Assembly: GCF_000720325.1 (NCBI RefSeq)
Contig: NZ_JOJM01000016.1
Coordinates: 1-64,000, forward strand
Length of the DNA stretch: 64,000 bases
Reading direction: 5' to 3'
DNA from: Streptomyces sp. NRRL B-1347
Lineage (GTDB): Bacteria; Actinomycetota; Actinomycetes; Streptomycetales; Streptomycetaceae
Shown here: piece after piece, positions 43,997 through 52,146 of the stretch
Layout: each line of letters begins with the position of its first letter
Position numbering within the stretch: position 1 is the stretch's first letter
Notes under the pieces: generated by a model
What the model saw: the letters and a program-made list of their open reading frames with translations, nothing else
Told to the model about the DNA's origin: nothing
The model's database searches: none
Program-made: the position numbers and the translations under genes

Positions 43997-44533
43997 TCAG
44001 CTCCAGTCGGCTCGCGCCACTTGGCGCAGGACGCGGCGACGGCGCCACCCGGTGACATGATCGACGTACACCCCACCTGTCAGGTGGTCGCTCTCGTGCT
44101 GGAGGCAGCGCGCGAAGAATCCGGTGCCGTGCACCCGCACCGGCTCCCCCGTCGCCGTCACGCCCTCGACGACCGTGTGGTCGAAGCGCGGCGTCGCAGC
44201 CTCCAGGCCCGGCAGCGAGAGACAGCCCTCGGGGCCGCGCACGGTCACGCCGTCGAGATCCACCACGCGCGGGTTCACCACGTGCCCGAGGTGGCGCACG
44301 TCCTCGTCGTCCGGGCAGTCGTACACGAACACCTGGAGGCCCACGCCGACCTGGTTGGCGGCGAGGCCGACGCCCCGGGCCGCGTACATCGTCGCGAACA
44401 TGTCCTCGACGAGCGCGGCCAGTTGGGGCCCGAAGTCCGTCACCTCCGCGCAGGGGGTGTGCAGCACGGGGTCACCGAGCAGGGTCAGGGGTCGTACGCG
44501 CCCTGAGGCGCCCGGGATCGAGCCGTGTCGCAT
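43997..44533 (-). CDS. def: Peptide deformylase
   Basis: A 178-residue metalloenzyme that removes the formyl group from new proteins. The three family motifs are present: GVGLAANQVG (54-63), EGCLS (102-106, metal ligand Cys104) and HESDH (146-150, metal ligands His146 and His150, catalytic Glu147). A TACTCT box seven nt before the ATG suggests a leaderless transcript. It is one of possibly several deformylases of the strain and stands apart from fmt. Confidence 0.93.
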   Translation of the reverse strand: MRHGSIPGASGRVRPLTLLGDPVLHTPCAEVTDFGPQLAALVEDMFATMYAARGVGLAANQVGVGLQVFVYDCPDDEDVRHLGHVVNPRVVDLDGVTVRGPEGCLSLPGLEAATPRFDHTVVEGVTATGEPVRVHGTGFFARCLQHESDHLTGGVYVDHVTGWRRRRVLRQVARADWS

Positions 44534-44670
44534 GGCCGCAAGAGTACGGTCCAGGGGACAGCAGTGGCGCCGGGTGGTGGTGCGATTCGGGCTTGTCAGT
44601 CGATCTCGATAGGCTGGACCGACACGATGCCGGGCAGGCGCGGCGCCGTACGCAAGGAGGACCCAGAACG

Positions 44671-45918
44671 ATGGCAGGACACCCTGGCAGCTCAGAGTCG
44701 CTGTCGGCACGCGCCAAGCTGGCCGTGACGGCGGGCAAGGCGGCCGCGGCGGTGTCGCGCGCGGCGGGCCGCGGCAGCGGTTCGGTGATCGGCGGCAAGG
44801 TCGCGCTCAGACTCGACCCGGAGCTCCTCGGCCGGCTCGCGAACCACCTGGACGTGGTCCTCGTCTCGGCCACGAACGGCAAGACGACCACGACGCGCCT
44901 GATCGCCGAGGCCCTGCGCGCCAGCGGCCCGGTCGTGTCCAACGCCCTCGGCGCGAACATGCCCGCGGGCATCACCTCCGCCCTCGCGGGCGGCTCGGAC
45001 GCCAAGTTCGGCGTGATCGAGGTCGACGAGAAGTACCTGGCGGGCGTCGCCCGCGACGTCGACCCCAAGGCGATCGCGCTCCTGAACCTGTCGCGCGACC
45101 AGCTCGACCGCGCCGCCGAGACCCGCATGCTCGCCGAGAAGTGGCGCGAGGGCCTGGCCGGCACCAAGGCCGTCATCATCGCCAACGCCGACGACCCGCT
45201 GGTCGTCTGGGCCGCCTCCTCCTCGCCGAACGTGGTGTGGGTGGCCGCGGGCCAGGCCTGGAAGGACGACGCCTGGTCGTGCCCGGCCTGCGGCGGCGTC
45301 ATGCAGCGCCCCGGCGACGACTGGTACTGCGGCGAGTGCGGCTTCCGCCGCCCGACGCCCAGCTGGGCCCTGTCCGGCGACCACGTCCTGGACCCGCACG
45401 GCTCGGCCTGGCCGATCCACCTCCAGCTCCCCGGCCGGGCCAACAAGGCCAACGCCACCTCGTCCGCGGCCGTCGCCGCCGTCTTCGGCGTGCCGCCGCA
45501 GGTCGCCCTGGAGCGGATGTACCAGGTGCAGGCCGTCGCGGGCCGGTACGACGTGGTCCAGTTCCAGGGCCGCGACCTGCGCCTGCTGCTCGCGAAGAAC
45601 CCGGCGGGCTGGCTCGAAACGTTTTCGCTCATCGACGGCCCCCCGGCCCCGGTGATCCTCTCGGTGAACGCGCGCGGCGCCGACGGCACCGACACCTCCT
45701 GGCTGTGGGACGTCGACTACACCCGCCTCGCCGGTCACCCGATCTTCGTGCTCGGCGACCGCAAGCTGGACCTCGCCGTCCGCCTGGAAGTCGCGAACCT
45801 CGACTTCCGCGTCTGCGAGACCCTCGACGAGGCCGTGCAGCTGGCCCCGCCCGGCCGCATCGAGACCATCGCGAACTACACCGCCTTCCAGGACCTGCGC
45901 CGCCGCGTGGGCAACTGA
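44671..45918 (+). CDS. murT: Lipid II isoglutaminyl synthase, MurT subunit
   Basis: A 415-residue Mur-ligase-like protein that, with GatD, amidates the second residue (D-Glu) of the peptidoglycan stem. The ATP loop SATNGKTTTT is at 66-75; a Mur-ligase central domain with a four-Cys zinc ribbon (Cys204, 207, 220, 223 in CPAC and CGEC) and the MurT C-terminal domain (WLWDVDYTRL) follow. AAGGAGG lies 10 nt before the ATG. gatD starts 27 nt downstream, the standard two-gene operon. Confidence 0.95.
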   Translation: MAGHPGSSESLSARAKLAVTAGKAAAAVSRAAGRGSGSVIGGKVALRLDPELLGRLANHLDVVLVSATNGKTTTTRLIAEALRASGPVVSNALGANMPAGITSALAGGSDAKFGVIEVDEKYLAGVARDVDPKAIALLNLSRDQLDRAAETRMLAEKWREGLAGTKAVIIANADDPLVVWAASSSPNVVWVAAGQAWKDDAWSCPACGGVMQRPGDDWYCGECGFRRPTPSWALSGDHVLDPHGSAWPIHLQLPGRANKANATSSAAVAAVFGVPPQVALERMYQVQAVAGRYDVVQFQGRDLRLLLAKNPAGWLETFSLIDGPPAPVILSVNARGADGTDTSWLWDVDYTRLAGHPIFVLGDRKLDLAVRLEVANLDFRVCETLDEAVQLAPPGRIETIANYTAFQDLRRRVGN

Positions 45919-45945
45919 CCGCGCCCCGACCGTCACTGAGGACCA

Positions 45946-46680
45946 ATGAGCATGAGCGACAACAGCCTCCGTCTGGTCTGGGTCTACCCGGACCTGCTGT
46001 CCACGTACGGCGACCAGGGCAATGCCCTGGTCGTGGAGCGCCGCGCCCACCAGCGCGGCCTCCAGGTCGAGCGCTACGACGTACGCAGCGACCAGCCGGT
46101 GCCCACCTCCGGCGACATCTACCTCATCGGCGGCGGTGAGGACCGGCCGCAGCGGCTCGCGGCCGAGCGCCTGCGCCGCGACGGCGGCCTCCAGCGGGCC
46201 GTGGGCAACGGCGCCATCGTCTTCTCGGTCTGCGCCGGCTACCAGATCCTGGGCAACGAGTTCATCAACGACCTGGGCCAGCGCGAGCCCGGCCTCGGCC
46301 TGCTCGACGTGGTCTCCGTGCGCGGCGAGGGCGAGCGCTGCGTCGGCGACGTCCTCGGGGACATCGACCCGCAGCTCGGCCTGCCTGAGCTCACCGGCTT
46401 CGAGAACCACCAGGGCGTCACGCACGTCGGCCCGAACGCCCGCCCCTTCGCCCGCGTCCGCCTCGGCAAGGGCAACGGCACGGGCGACGGCACCGAAGGC
46501 GCCTACAACGGCACCGTCTTCGGCACGTACATGCACGGCCCCGTCCTGGCCCGCAACCCGCTGATCGCCGACCTGCTCCTGAAGCTGGCGCTCGACGTGA
46601 ACGCGCTGCCGCCCACCGACGACCGGTGGTACGAGGCGCTGCGCGCGGAGCGGATCGCCTCCGCGCAGCAGCCCGCCTAG
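45946..46680 (+). CDS. gatD: Lipid II isoglutaminyl synthase, GatD glutaminase subunit
   Basis: A 244-residue class I glutaminase that supplies ammonia to MurT. Nucleophile Cys96 (FSVCAGYQ) and His197 (TYMHGPVL) are in place, with the early motif YPDLLSTYGDQGN typical of GatD. The pair of in-frame ATGs at 45946 and 45952 makes the start uncertain by two residues; TGAGGACC lies upstream. Co-transcribed with murT. Confidence 0.95.
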   Translation: MSMSDNSLRLVWVYPDLLSTYGDQGNALVVERRAHQRGLQVERYDVRSDQPVPTSGDIYLIGGGEDRPQRLAAERLRRDGGLQRAVGNGAIVFSVCAGYQILGNEFINDLGQREPGLGLLDVVSVRGEGERCVGDVLGDIDPQLGLPELTGFENHQGVTHVGPNARPFARVRLGKGNGTGDGTEGAYNGTVFGTYMHGPVLARNPLIADLLLKLALDVNALPPTDDRWYEALRAERIASAQQPA

Positions 46681-46723
46681 CGACGGGCCTCCCGGCAGGG
46701 GAAACCGTTCCTCGCACTGCGCG

Positions 46724-46775
46724 CTCGTCCTCGAACGCCGGACGGGCTGGACATGTCCAGCCCGTCCGGCGTTCG
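46724..46775. repeat. 44-bp perfect palindrome with inverted copy of the 24-bp repeat
   Basis: 46724-46747 is the inverted copy of the element at 43888-43911. From 46732 to 46775 the sequence is a perfect 44-bp palindrome centred on ACATGT. Directly after it, a 17-bp unit starting GTTCGTGTGTCC is repeated in tandem (46771-46787, 46788-46804). It lies 44 bp after the gatD stop and probably ends that transcript. Confidence 0.75.
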
Positions 46776-46906
46776 TGTGTCCAGTGGGTTCGTGTGTCCA
46801 GTGGGTGGGCGATGCCTGCGGGGGCGGGCGGTGCGCCGGTAGGGTGGTCGGGATCCAGCCGGACGACGGGGTCCGGTCACCGCCCGATTGCAAAGGGTTT
46901 CGCACC

Positions 46907-47932
46907 ATGCGACTTGGTGTCCTGACCTCCGGCGGCGACTGCCCCGGTCTCAATGCCGTCATCCGCTCCGTCGTGCACCGTGCCGTCGTCGACCACGGCG
47001 ACGAGGTCATCGGCTTCCACGACGGCTGGAAGGGCCTCCTCGAATGCGACTACCGCAAGCTCGACCTGGACGCCGTCGGCGGCATCCTGGCGCGCGGCGG
47101 CACCATCCTCGGCTCCTCCCGGGTGCAGCCCGCCCATCTGCGTGACGGCGTCGAGCGCGCCAAGGGGCACGTCGCCGAGCTCGGCCTCGACGCGATCGTC
47201 CCGATCGGCGGCGAGGGCACCCTGAAGGCCGCCCGGCTGCTCTCCGACGCGGGCCTGCCGATCGTCGGCGTACCCAAGACCATCGACAACGACATCGCGG
47301 TCACCGATGTGACGTTCGGCTTCGACACCGCCGTCGGCGTCGCGACCGAGGCCCTCGACCGCCTCAAGACCACCGCCGAGTCGCACCAGCGCGTCCTGAT
47401 CGTCGAGGTCATGGGCCGCCACACCGGCTGGATCGCGCTGCACTCGGGCATGGCGGCGGGCGCGCACGCCGTCGTCGTGCCGGAGCGGCCCTTCGACATC
47501 GAGGAGTTGACGAAGAAGGTCGGCGAGCGGTTCGAGGCGGGCAAGAAGTTCGCCATCGTGGTGGCCGCGGAGGGCGCCAAGCCGCGCCCGGGCACCATGG
47601 AGTTCGACGAGGGCGGCAAGGACGTCTACGGCCACGAGCGGTTCGCGGGCATCGCCCGGCAGCTCTCCCTCGAACTGGAGCAGCGCCTCGGCAAGGAGGC
47701 ACGGCCGGTGATCCTCGGCCACGTCCAGCGCGGCGGCACCCCCACGGCGTACGACCGCGTGCTCGCCACCCGCTTCGGCTGGCACGCGGTGGAGGCCGTG
47801 CACCGCGGCGAGTTCGGGCGGATGACCGCGCTGCGCGGCACCGACATCGTGATGGTGTCCCTCGCCGAGGCCGTGGAGACGCTCAAGACCGTGCCCGAGC
47901 AGCGGTACGAGGAAGCGGAGTGCGTGCTCTAG
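46907..47932 (+). CDS. pfkA: 6-phosphofructokinase
   Basis: A 341-residue glycolytic kinase that makes fructose 1,6-bisphosphate. SGGDCPGLNAVIR starts the nucleotide site, GGEGT (101-105) and PKTIDND (123-129, catalytic Asp127) follow, with GRHTGWIAL and GHVQRGGTPTAYDR. Gly104 in GGEGT indicates ATP use, while Lys125 is of the type seen in group III and pyrophosphate enzymes; Streptomyces homologues are ATP-dependent. Full length, single gene, followed by a terminator. A TAGGGT box near 46839 is a promoter candidate. Confidence 0.95.
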   Translation: MRLGVLTSGGDCPGLNAVIRSVVHRAVVDHGDEVIGFHDGWKGLLECDYRKLDLDAVGGILARGGTILGSSRVQPAHLRDGVERAKGHVAELGLDAIVPIGGEGTLKAARLLSDAGLPIVGVPKTIDNDIAVTDVTFGFDTAVGVATEALDRLKTTAESHQRVLIVEVMGRHTGWIALHSGMAAGAHAVVVPERPFDIEELTKKVGERFEAGKKFAIVVAAEGAKPRPGTMEFDEGGKDVYGHERFAGIARQLSLELEQRLGKEARPVILGHVQRGGTPTAYDRVLATRFGWHAVEAVHRGEFGRMTALRGTDIVMVSLAEAVETLKTVPEQRYEEAECVL

Positions 47933-47972
47933 GCCACCGCCCGGCCCCGCGGGAGTCACCGGGGTCCTGAAT

Positions 47973-48004
47973 CCGCCCCCGGTCGCGAGCGCGAACGGGG
48001 GCGG
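47973..48004. terminator. Hairpin after pfkA
   Basis: CCGCCCCCG and CGGGGGCGG form 9-bp arms around a 14-nt loop, 41 bp past the stop. Confidence 0.6.
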
Positions 48005-48059
48005 TTCTACTCTGGTGCGGACACACAGCACACAATCTGCACGAAACAGGAGCCAGCGG

Positions 48060-49031
48060 ATGGATCACGGCGGGCACGGCATGCATGGCATGGACCATGG
48101 AATGAACATGGATCTGCCGCCGTTCACGCTGGCACGCGGACTCGAGCTCTCGATCGACCCCTTCTTCCTCATCAGCTGCCTGGTGGCGCTCGGCCTCTAC
48201 GGCTGGGGCGTCGTCCGCCTGGTGCGGCGCGGCGACAAGTGGCCCGTCAGCCGCACGGTGTCGTTCGTCGCGGGAGTCCTCACGATCCTGCTCGTGATGT
48301 GCACCAAGCTGAACGACTACGGCATGGTCCTGTTCAGCGTGCACATGGTGCAGCACATGATCATCAGCATGCTGTCGCCGATCCTGCTGCTGCTCGGCGC
48401 GCCGATCACGCTCGCGCTGCGGGCGCTGCCGGTCGCGGGCCGGGGCCGCAAGGGGCCGCGCGAGCTGCTGCTCGCGCTGCTGCACAGCCGGTACGTGCGG
48501 ATCATCACGCACCCCGCGTTCACCATCCCGATGTTCATCGCGAGCCTGTACGCGCTGTACTTCACGCCCCTGTTCGACACCCTCATGGGCTCCAAGGCCG
48601 GGCACATCGGGATGATGGTGCACTTCCTCGCCGTCGGCCTGGTCTTCTTCTGGCCGATCATGGGCATCGACCCGGGCCCGCACCGGCCGGGCCATCTGAT
48701 GCGCATGCTGGAGCTCTTCGCGGGCATGCCGTTCCACGCGTTCTTCGGCATCGCTCTGATGATGGCGTCCGAGCCCATGATCGAGACGTACAAGAACCCC
48801 CCGGCCTCGCTCGGCGTCGAAGCGCTCGCCGATCAGAACGCGGCGGGCGGCATCGCCTGGGCGTTCAGCGAGGTTCCCTCGGTGCTCGTGCTGCTCGCCC
48901 TGCTCTTCCAGTGGTACCGCTCCGACCAGCGCGAAGGCCGCCGCAAGGACCGCGCCGCCGACCGCGACGGGGACAAGGAGCTGGAGGCGTACAACGCCTA
49001 TCTGGCGTCACTGGCGTCGCGCGGGCGCTAG
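48060..49031 (+). CDS. CtaG-type cytochrome c oxidase assembly / copper protein
   Basis: A 323-residue membrane protein of the caa3 CtaG family, involved in copper delivery to cytochrome oxidase. The N-terminus is rich in His and Met (MDHGGHGMHGMDHGMNMD), a likely copper-binding arm. About seven helices follow, with the conserved VHMVQHMIISMLSPILLLLG and MVHFLAVGLVFFWPIMGIDPG and a charged tail. CAGGAGCC precedes the ATG. A 52-codon membrane gene follows on the same strand. Confidence 0.92.
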   Translation: MDHGGHGMHGMDHGMNMDLPPFTLARGLELSIDPFFLISCLVALGLYGWGVVRLVRRGDKWPVSRTVSFVAGVLTILLVMCTKLNDYGMVLFSVHMVQHMIISMLSPILLLLGAPITLALRALPVAGRGRKGPRELLLALLHSRYVRIITHPAFTIPMFIASLYALYFTPLFDTLMGSKAGHIGMMVHFLAVGLVFFWPIMGIDPGPHRPGHLMRMLELFAGMPFHAFFGIALMMASEPMIETYKNPPASLGVEALADQNAAGGIAWAFSEVPSVLVLLALLFQWYRSDQREGRRKDRAADRDGDKELEAYNAYLASLASRGR

Positions 49032-49129
49032 CGTCCGGGCCTCCTCACGGGTGAGGATGGCACCGAGGCCACGGTCTCGGTGCCCCGGATACCGGACGCC
49101 CGAGCCGTCTGTCGTGAGGAGGCAGGGCG

Positions 49130-49288
49130 ATGCCGGGTTCTACGAAGACGATGGGCGCGTTCACCATCGGCGGTCTGGTGATGGTGACCGCCTACACGGT
49201 GGCGCTCGGCAGCAACGGCTGGCTGTGGTTCGGCTGGGTGGTGCTCGGCCTGATCACGGTGGCGATGGTCTTCTCCCGGCCCACGTGA
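49130..49288 (+). CDS. Small two-helix membrane protein (52 aa)
   Basis: A 52-residue protein with a GAGGAGG ribosome site 7 nt before the ATG. Two hydrophobic stretches (AFTIGGLVMVTAYTVAL, ~10-26; WFGWVVLGLITVAMVF, ~33-48) predict a helical hairpin. It lies 98 bp after the oxidase assembly gene. Function unknown; the well-formed ribosome site and codon bias support a real gene. Confidence 0.7.
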   Translation: MPGSTKTMGAFTIGGLVMVTAYTVALGSNGWLWFGWVVLGLITVAMVFSRPT

Positions 49289-49355
49289 GCCGGGGGCCGG
49301 ACCGCGGGGTCGAAGGCCGGCGGGGCAGGACGTGCGGCCCGGGGCCCTCGGCTCA

Positions 49356-49450
49356 GAAGCGCCAGAAGCATCCGATGCATCTGATGCATCAGATGCGTCG
49401 GACGTGTCCGACGGGTCCGACGGGTCCGACGGGTCCGAAGCGTCAGAAGC
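49356..49450. repeat. 9-bp minisatellite, ten copies
   Basis: Ten tandem 9-mers of the form GAtGCaTCc, three of them identical GACGGGTCC (49410-49436), run from 49356 to 49445 with a partial unit to 49450. The end overlaps the stop region of the SSI pseudogene. It lies in non-coding DNA on both strands. Confidence 0.85.
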
Positions 49451-49841
49451 GGAACACGTGCCCCGTCGACGCCTCCATCTCGCACGCGTTGCCGTACGTC
49501 TTGTGCCAGTCGACCGGCCGGCCCTAGAACGTGCCGGTCGCGCCGACGGTCACCGGGGCGTACTCCTTGGTGCAGATCCGTTCGTCGTGCGGCAGCTCGT
49601 CGAAGTCGCCGCCCGCCTGGTCAAGGTCCGCGCAGGCCTCCCGGGCGAACGGGTGGTGCCCGGACGGCTCCGGCGTACAGCGCAGCAGCACCCCGCGCAT
49701 CCAGGTGTTCTGATCACCCGAAAGCGTCAGGAAGAGACCGCGCTCACCGGGCGGCGGCCCTTCCGCGGACGCGGCTGCCGACGGGACGGCGGACGCGGCG
49801 AGCGCGAGCAGCGCGGCCGAGGTGACGAGGAACGAGCGCAT
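49443..49841 (-). pseudogene. SSI-family protease inhibitor interrupted by one amber codon
   Basis: From the ATG at 49841 (GGAGGT 3 nt upstream) the frame encodes a signal peptide (1-26) and an SSI domain, then meets TAG at 49526-49524 (codon 106). In the same frame 26 more codons give GRPVDWHKTYGNACEMEAST and GHVFRF, exactly the missing SSI C-terminus. Counting the stop as one residue, Cys55/Cys70 and Cys90/Cys120 keep the canonical 15 and 30 spacings, so a single codon changed; Gln (CAG) stands there in the other SSI. The reactive loop CTKEYAPV has P1 Lys92, as in the gene at 12322. Without readthrough the product lacks the second disulfide. A sequencing error is possible. Confidence 0.85.
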
Positions 49842-50171
49842 GGGACCTCCGGGGGCGAGGGCGGACGCCGCGTCACGGGCAGGGACGTCCGGCGTCACGG
49901 ACGGTGGCGTCAGGGACGCCTCGGCACCGGCCCACCGCGTCGTACGGCGCCGGGCCCGACCCGCCGGAGGACGGCGGGCCGGGCCCAGAGCACCCCTGCC
50001 GGGCGGCGCCCGGCCAGCGGCCACGCCGGGCACTCCCCCGCAAGGACGCACGGCGGGACCCGAACGGACCAGTTGGCCGCGCGATCGAATCGACCCGAAC
50101 GGGCTCTCGCCTAGGCGCCGCCGATTGACTACTGTGCGTCGGCACCACCCCCGGGGGAAGGCGGCGCCCGC
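49842..50171. other. Divergent gap, SSI pseudogene / acyltransferase (330 bp)
   Basis: No gene is seen. A near-perfect hairpin with 15-bp arms (GGGCCCGACCCGCCG at 49952-49966, complement at 49972-49986, one mismatch) sits between two divergent genes, so it is not a normal terminator. TTGACT at 50124-50129 is a possible -35 element for the acyltransferase. Confidence 0.45.
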
Positions 50172-50903
50172 ATGTTCTACCTGGTCCTCAAGTACGCGTT
50201 GATCGGGCCTCTGCTCCGGCTGATGTTCCGGCCCAGGATCGAAGGCCTCGAGCACATCCCGGAGTCCGGCGCGGCGATCGTGGCCGGGAACCACCTGTCG
50301 TTCTCCGACCACTTCCTGATGCCCGCGATCCTCAAGCGGCGCATCACGTTCCTGGCCAAGGCCGAGTACTTCACGGGCCCCGGCGTCAAGGGCCGCCTCA
50401 CCGCCGCGTTCTTCCGCAGCGCCGGGCAGATCCCGGTGGACCGCTCCGGCAAGGAGGCCGGGCAGGCCGCCATCCGCGAGGGGCTCGGCGTGCTGCGCAA
50501 GGGCGAGCTGCTCGGCATCTACCCCGAGGGCACCCGCTCGCACGACGGACGCCTGTACAAGGGCAAGGTCGGCGTTGCCGCGATGGCGCTCAAGGCGCAG
50601 GTGCCGGTGATCCCGTGCGCGATGATCGGCACGTTCGAGGCGCAGCCGCCCGGCCAGGTCGTGCCCCGCTTCCAGCGCGTGACGATCCGTTTCGGCGCGC
50701 CCCTGGAGTTCTCGCGGTACGCGGGCATGGACGGCGAGAAGGCCGTCCTGCGCGCGGTCACCGACGAGATCATGTACGCGATCCTCGGTCTGTCCGGGCA
50801 GGAGTACGTCGACAAGTACGCGGCCGTCGTGAAGGCGGAGGAGGCCGCCGGGCAGCCGGCCGAAGGCGGTCGGCGCGGGTTCCCGAGGATGCCGCTGAGC
50901 TGA
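50172..50903 (+). CDS. 1-acylglycerol-3-phosphate acyltransferase (PlsC family)
   Basis: A 243-residue membrane-associated acyltransferase of phospholipid synthesis. The HX4D motif is His41-Asp46 in GNHLSFSD, followed by FFRSAGQIPVDRSG, the acceptor-binding YPEGTRSHDGRLYKGKVG and VPVIPCAMIG. An N-terminal hydrophobic segment anchors it. Normal length. Monocistronic in appearance. Confidence 0.93.
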   Translation: MFYLVLKYALIGPLLRLMFRPRIEGLEHIPESGAAIVAGNHLSFSDHFLMPAILKRRITFLAKAEYFTGPGVKGRLTAAFFRSAGQIPVDRSGKEAGQAAIREGLGVLRKGELLGIYPEGTRSHDGRLYKGKVGVAAMALKAQVPVIPCAMIGTFEAQPPGQVVPRFQRVTIRFGAPLEFSRYAGMDGEKAVLRAVTDEIMYAILGLSGQEYVDKYAAVVKAEEAAGQPAEGGRRGFPRMPLS

Positions 50904-50993
50904 CGGGCGGGGACGCGTCGACGTGCCCGCCCGCCGCTCTGCTGATCGCAGAAAGGGCGGGGGCCGCGCTCGCGGGCCGCGTACGTTCCGGTC

Positions 50994-52037
50994 ATGGGAC
51001 ACGTGGTGGTACTGGGAGCGACGGGGCAGATCGGACGCGCGGCGGTGCGGGCGCTCGCCGCGGACGGCTGGTCGGTGACGGCGGCCTCGCGCGGCGGCGG
51101 GCGCGACGACGGCTGGCCGGACGGGGTGCGCGTGGCGCGTCTCGACCGCGAGGACGACACCGCGGTCGCGGACCTCGTGGGCGACGGCTGCGACGTCCTC
51201 GTCGACGTCGTCGCGTACGGCGCGGAGCACGCCCGGCAGCTGGCCGCGGTGCGGGACCGCGTCGGCTCGGCCGTGGTGGTCTCCAGCGGCGCGGTGTACG
51301 AGGACGAGCGGGGCCGCAGCTTCGACACGCAGGACGAGCCGGACGGCTTCCCGCGCTACCCGGTGCCGATCCCGGAGACGTACCGGACGGTCGAGCCGGG
51401 CGAGGCGACGTACGGCACCCGCAAGGTCCGTCTCGAACGGGAGCTGCTCGCGCTCGGCGCCGCGCTGCCGACGACGCTGCTGCGCGCGGGCGCGGTCCAC
51501 GGCCCGCACTGCCGGGCGCCGCGCGAGCTGTACTTCGTCAAACGGGTCCTGGACGGGCGGCGCGTGCGCGTCCTCAGCCACGGCGGCACCGGCCTCTTCC
51601 ACCCGGTGAGCGTGCTGAACCTGGCGGAGCTGGTGCGGCTCGCGGCGGCGCGGCCCGGCTCGCGCGTCCTGAACGCGGGCGACCCGGACGCCCTCACGGT
51701 GGCCGGGATCGGCGCGGCGATCGACGCGGCGATGGGCTTCGCGAGCGAGACGGTACTCGTCGCGGGCGAGGCGCCCGGCAAGGGCGTGGGCCTGACGCCG
51801 TGGACCACGGCGCATCCGGTGGTGTACGACATGGCGGCCGCCGAGCGGGAGTTGGGCTACCGGGCGGTCACGACGTACGCCGACTCGCTGTCCGGCACGA
51901 TCCCCTGGCTGGCCGACCGGCTCGCGGGGAAGGACTGGCGCACCGCCTTCCCGGTCCTCGCGCGCGCCTACGATCCGGTGATCGACCTCTTCGACTACGC
52001 GGCGGAGGACGCCTGGCTGACGGCACGAACGGCCTGA
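50994..52037 (+). CDS. NAD-dependent epimerase/dehydratase-like protein (SDR)
   Basis: A 347-residue extended short-chain dehydrogenase-fold protein. The nucleotide site GATGQIGRAAV is at 8-18 and AASRGG follows the second strand. SSGAVY, a degenerate YxxxK (TYGTRK) and LRAGAVHGP complete the fold. It resembles plant-type RNA-binding/epimerase and isoflavone-reductase-like proteins; the substrate is unknown. A TACGTT box six nt before the ATG suggests a leaderless message. Confidence 0.82.
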   Translation: MGHVVVLGATGQIGRAAVRALAADGWSVTAASRGGGRDDGWPDGVRVARLDREDDTAVADLVGDGCDVLVDVVAYGAEHARQLAAVRDRVGSAVVVSSGAVYEDERGRSFDTQDEPDGFPRYPVPIPETYRTVEPGEATYGTRKVRLERELLALGAALPTTLLRAGAVHGPHCRAPRELYFVKRVLDGRRVRVLSHGGTGLFHPVSVLNLAELVRLAAARPGSRVLNAGDPDALTVAGIGAAIDAAMGFASETVLVAGEAPGKGVGLTPWTTAHPVVYDMAAAERELGYRAVTTYADSLSGTIPWLADRLAGKDWRTAFPVLARAYDPVIDLFDYAAEDAWLTARTA

Positions 52038-52057
52038 CGGAGGCGCTCGGGAACGCC

Positions 52058-52100
52058 GTCGGGAGACCGCCCGGCCAACGGCCAAGGACGATCTCCCGAC
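52058..52100. terminator. Hairpin between convergent epimerase and tap
   Basis: GTCGGGAGA and TCTCCCGAC form 9-bp arms around a 25-nt partly structured loop, between two convergent stop codons. Confidence 0.55.
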
Positions 52101-52146
52101 AACAAACTTCACTACTACTACGGGTCGTACAGGTACCGCACAGGTG

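Noticed and set aside
49332..50114. Plus-strand frame that translates the 9-bp repeat as Ser-Asp-Ala units
   Set aside because: It runs antisense to the SSI gene, whose frame is confirmed by cysteine spacing; the Ser-Asp pattern comes from the minisatellite.
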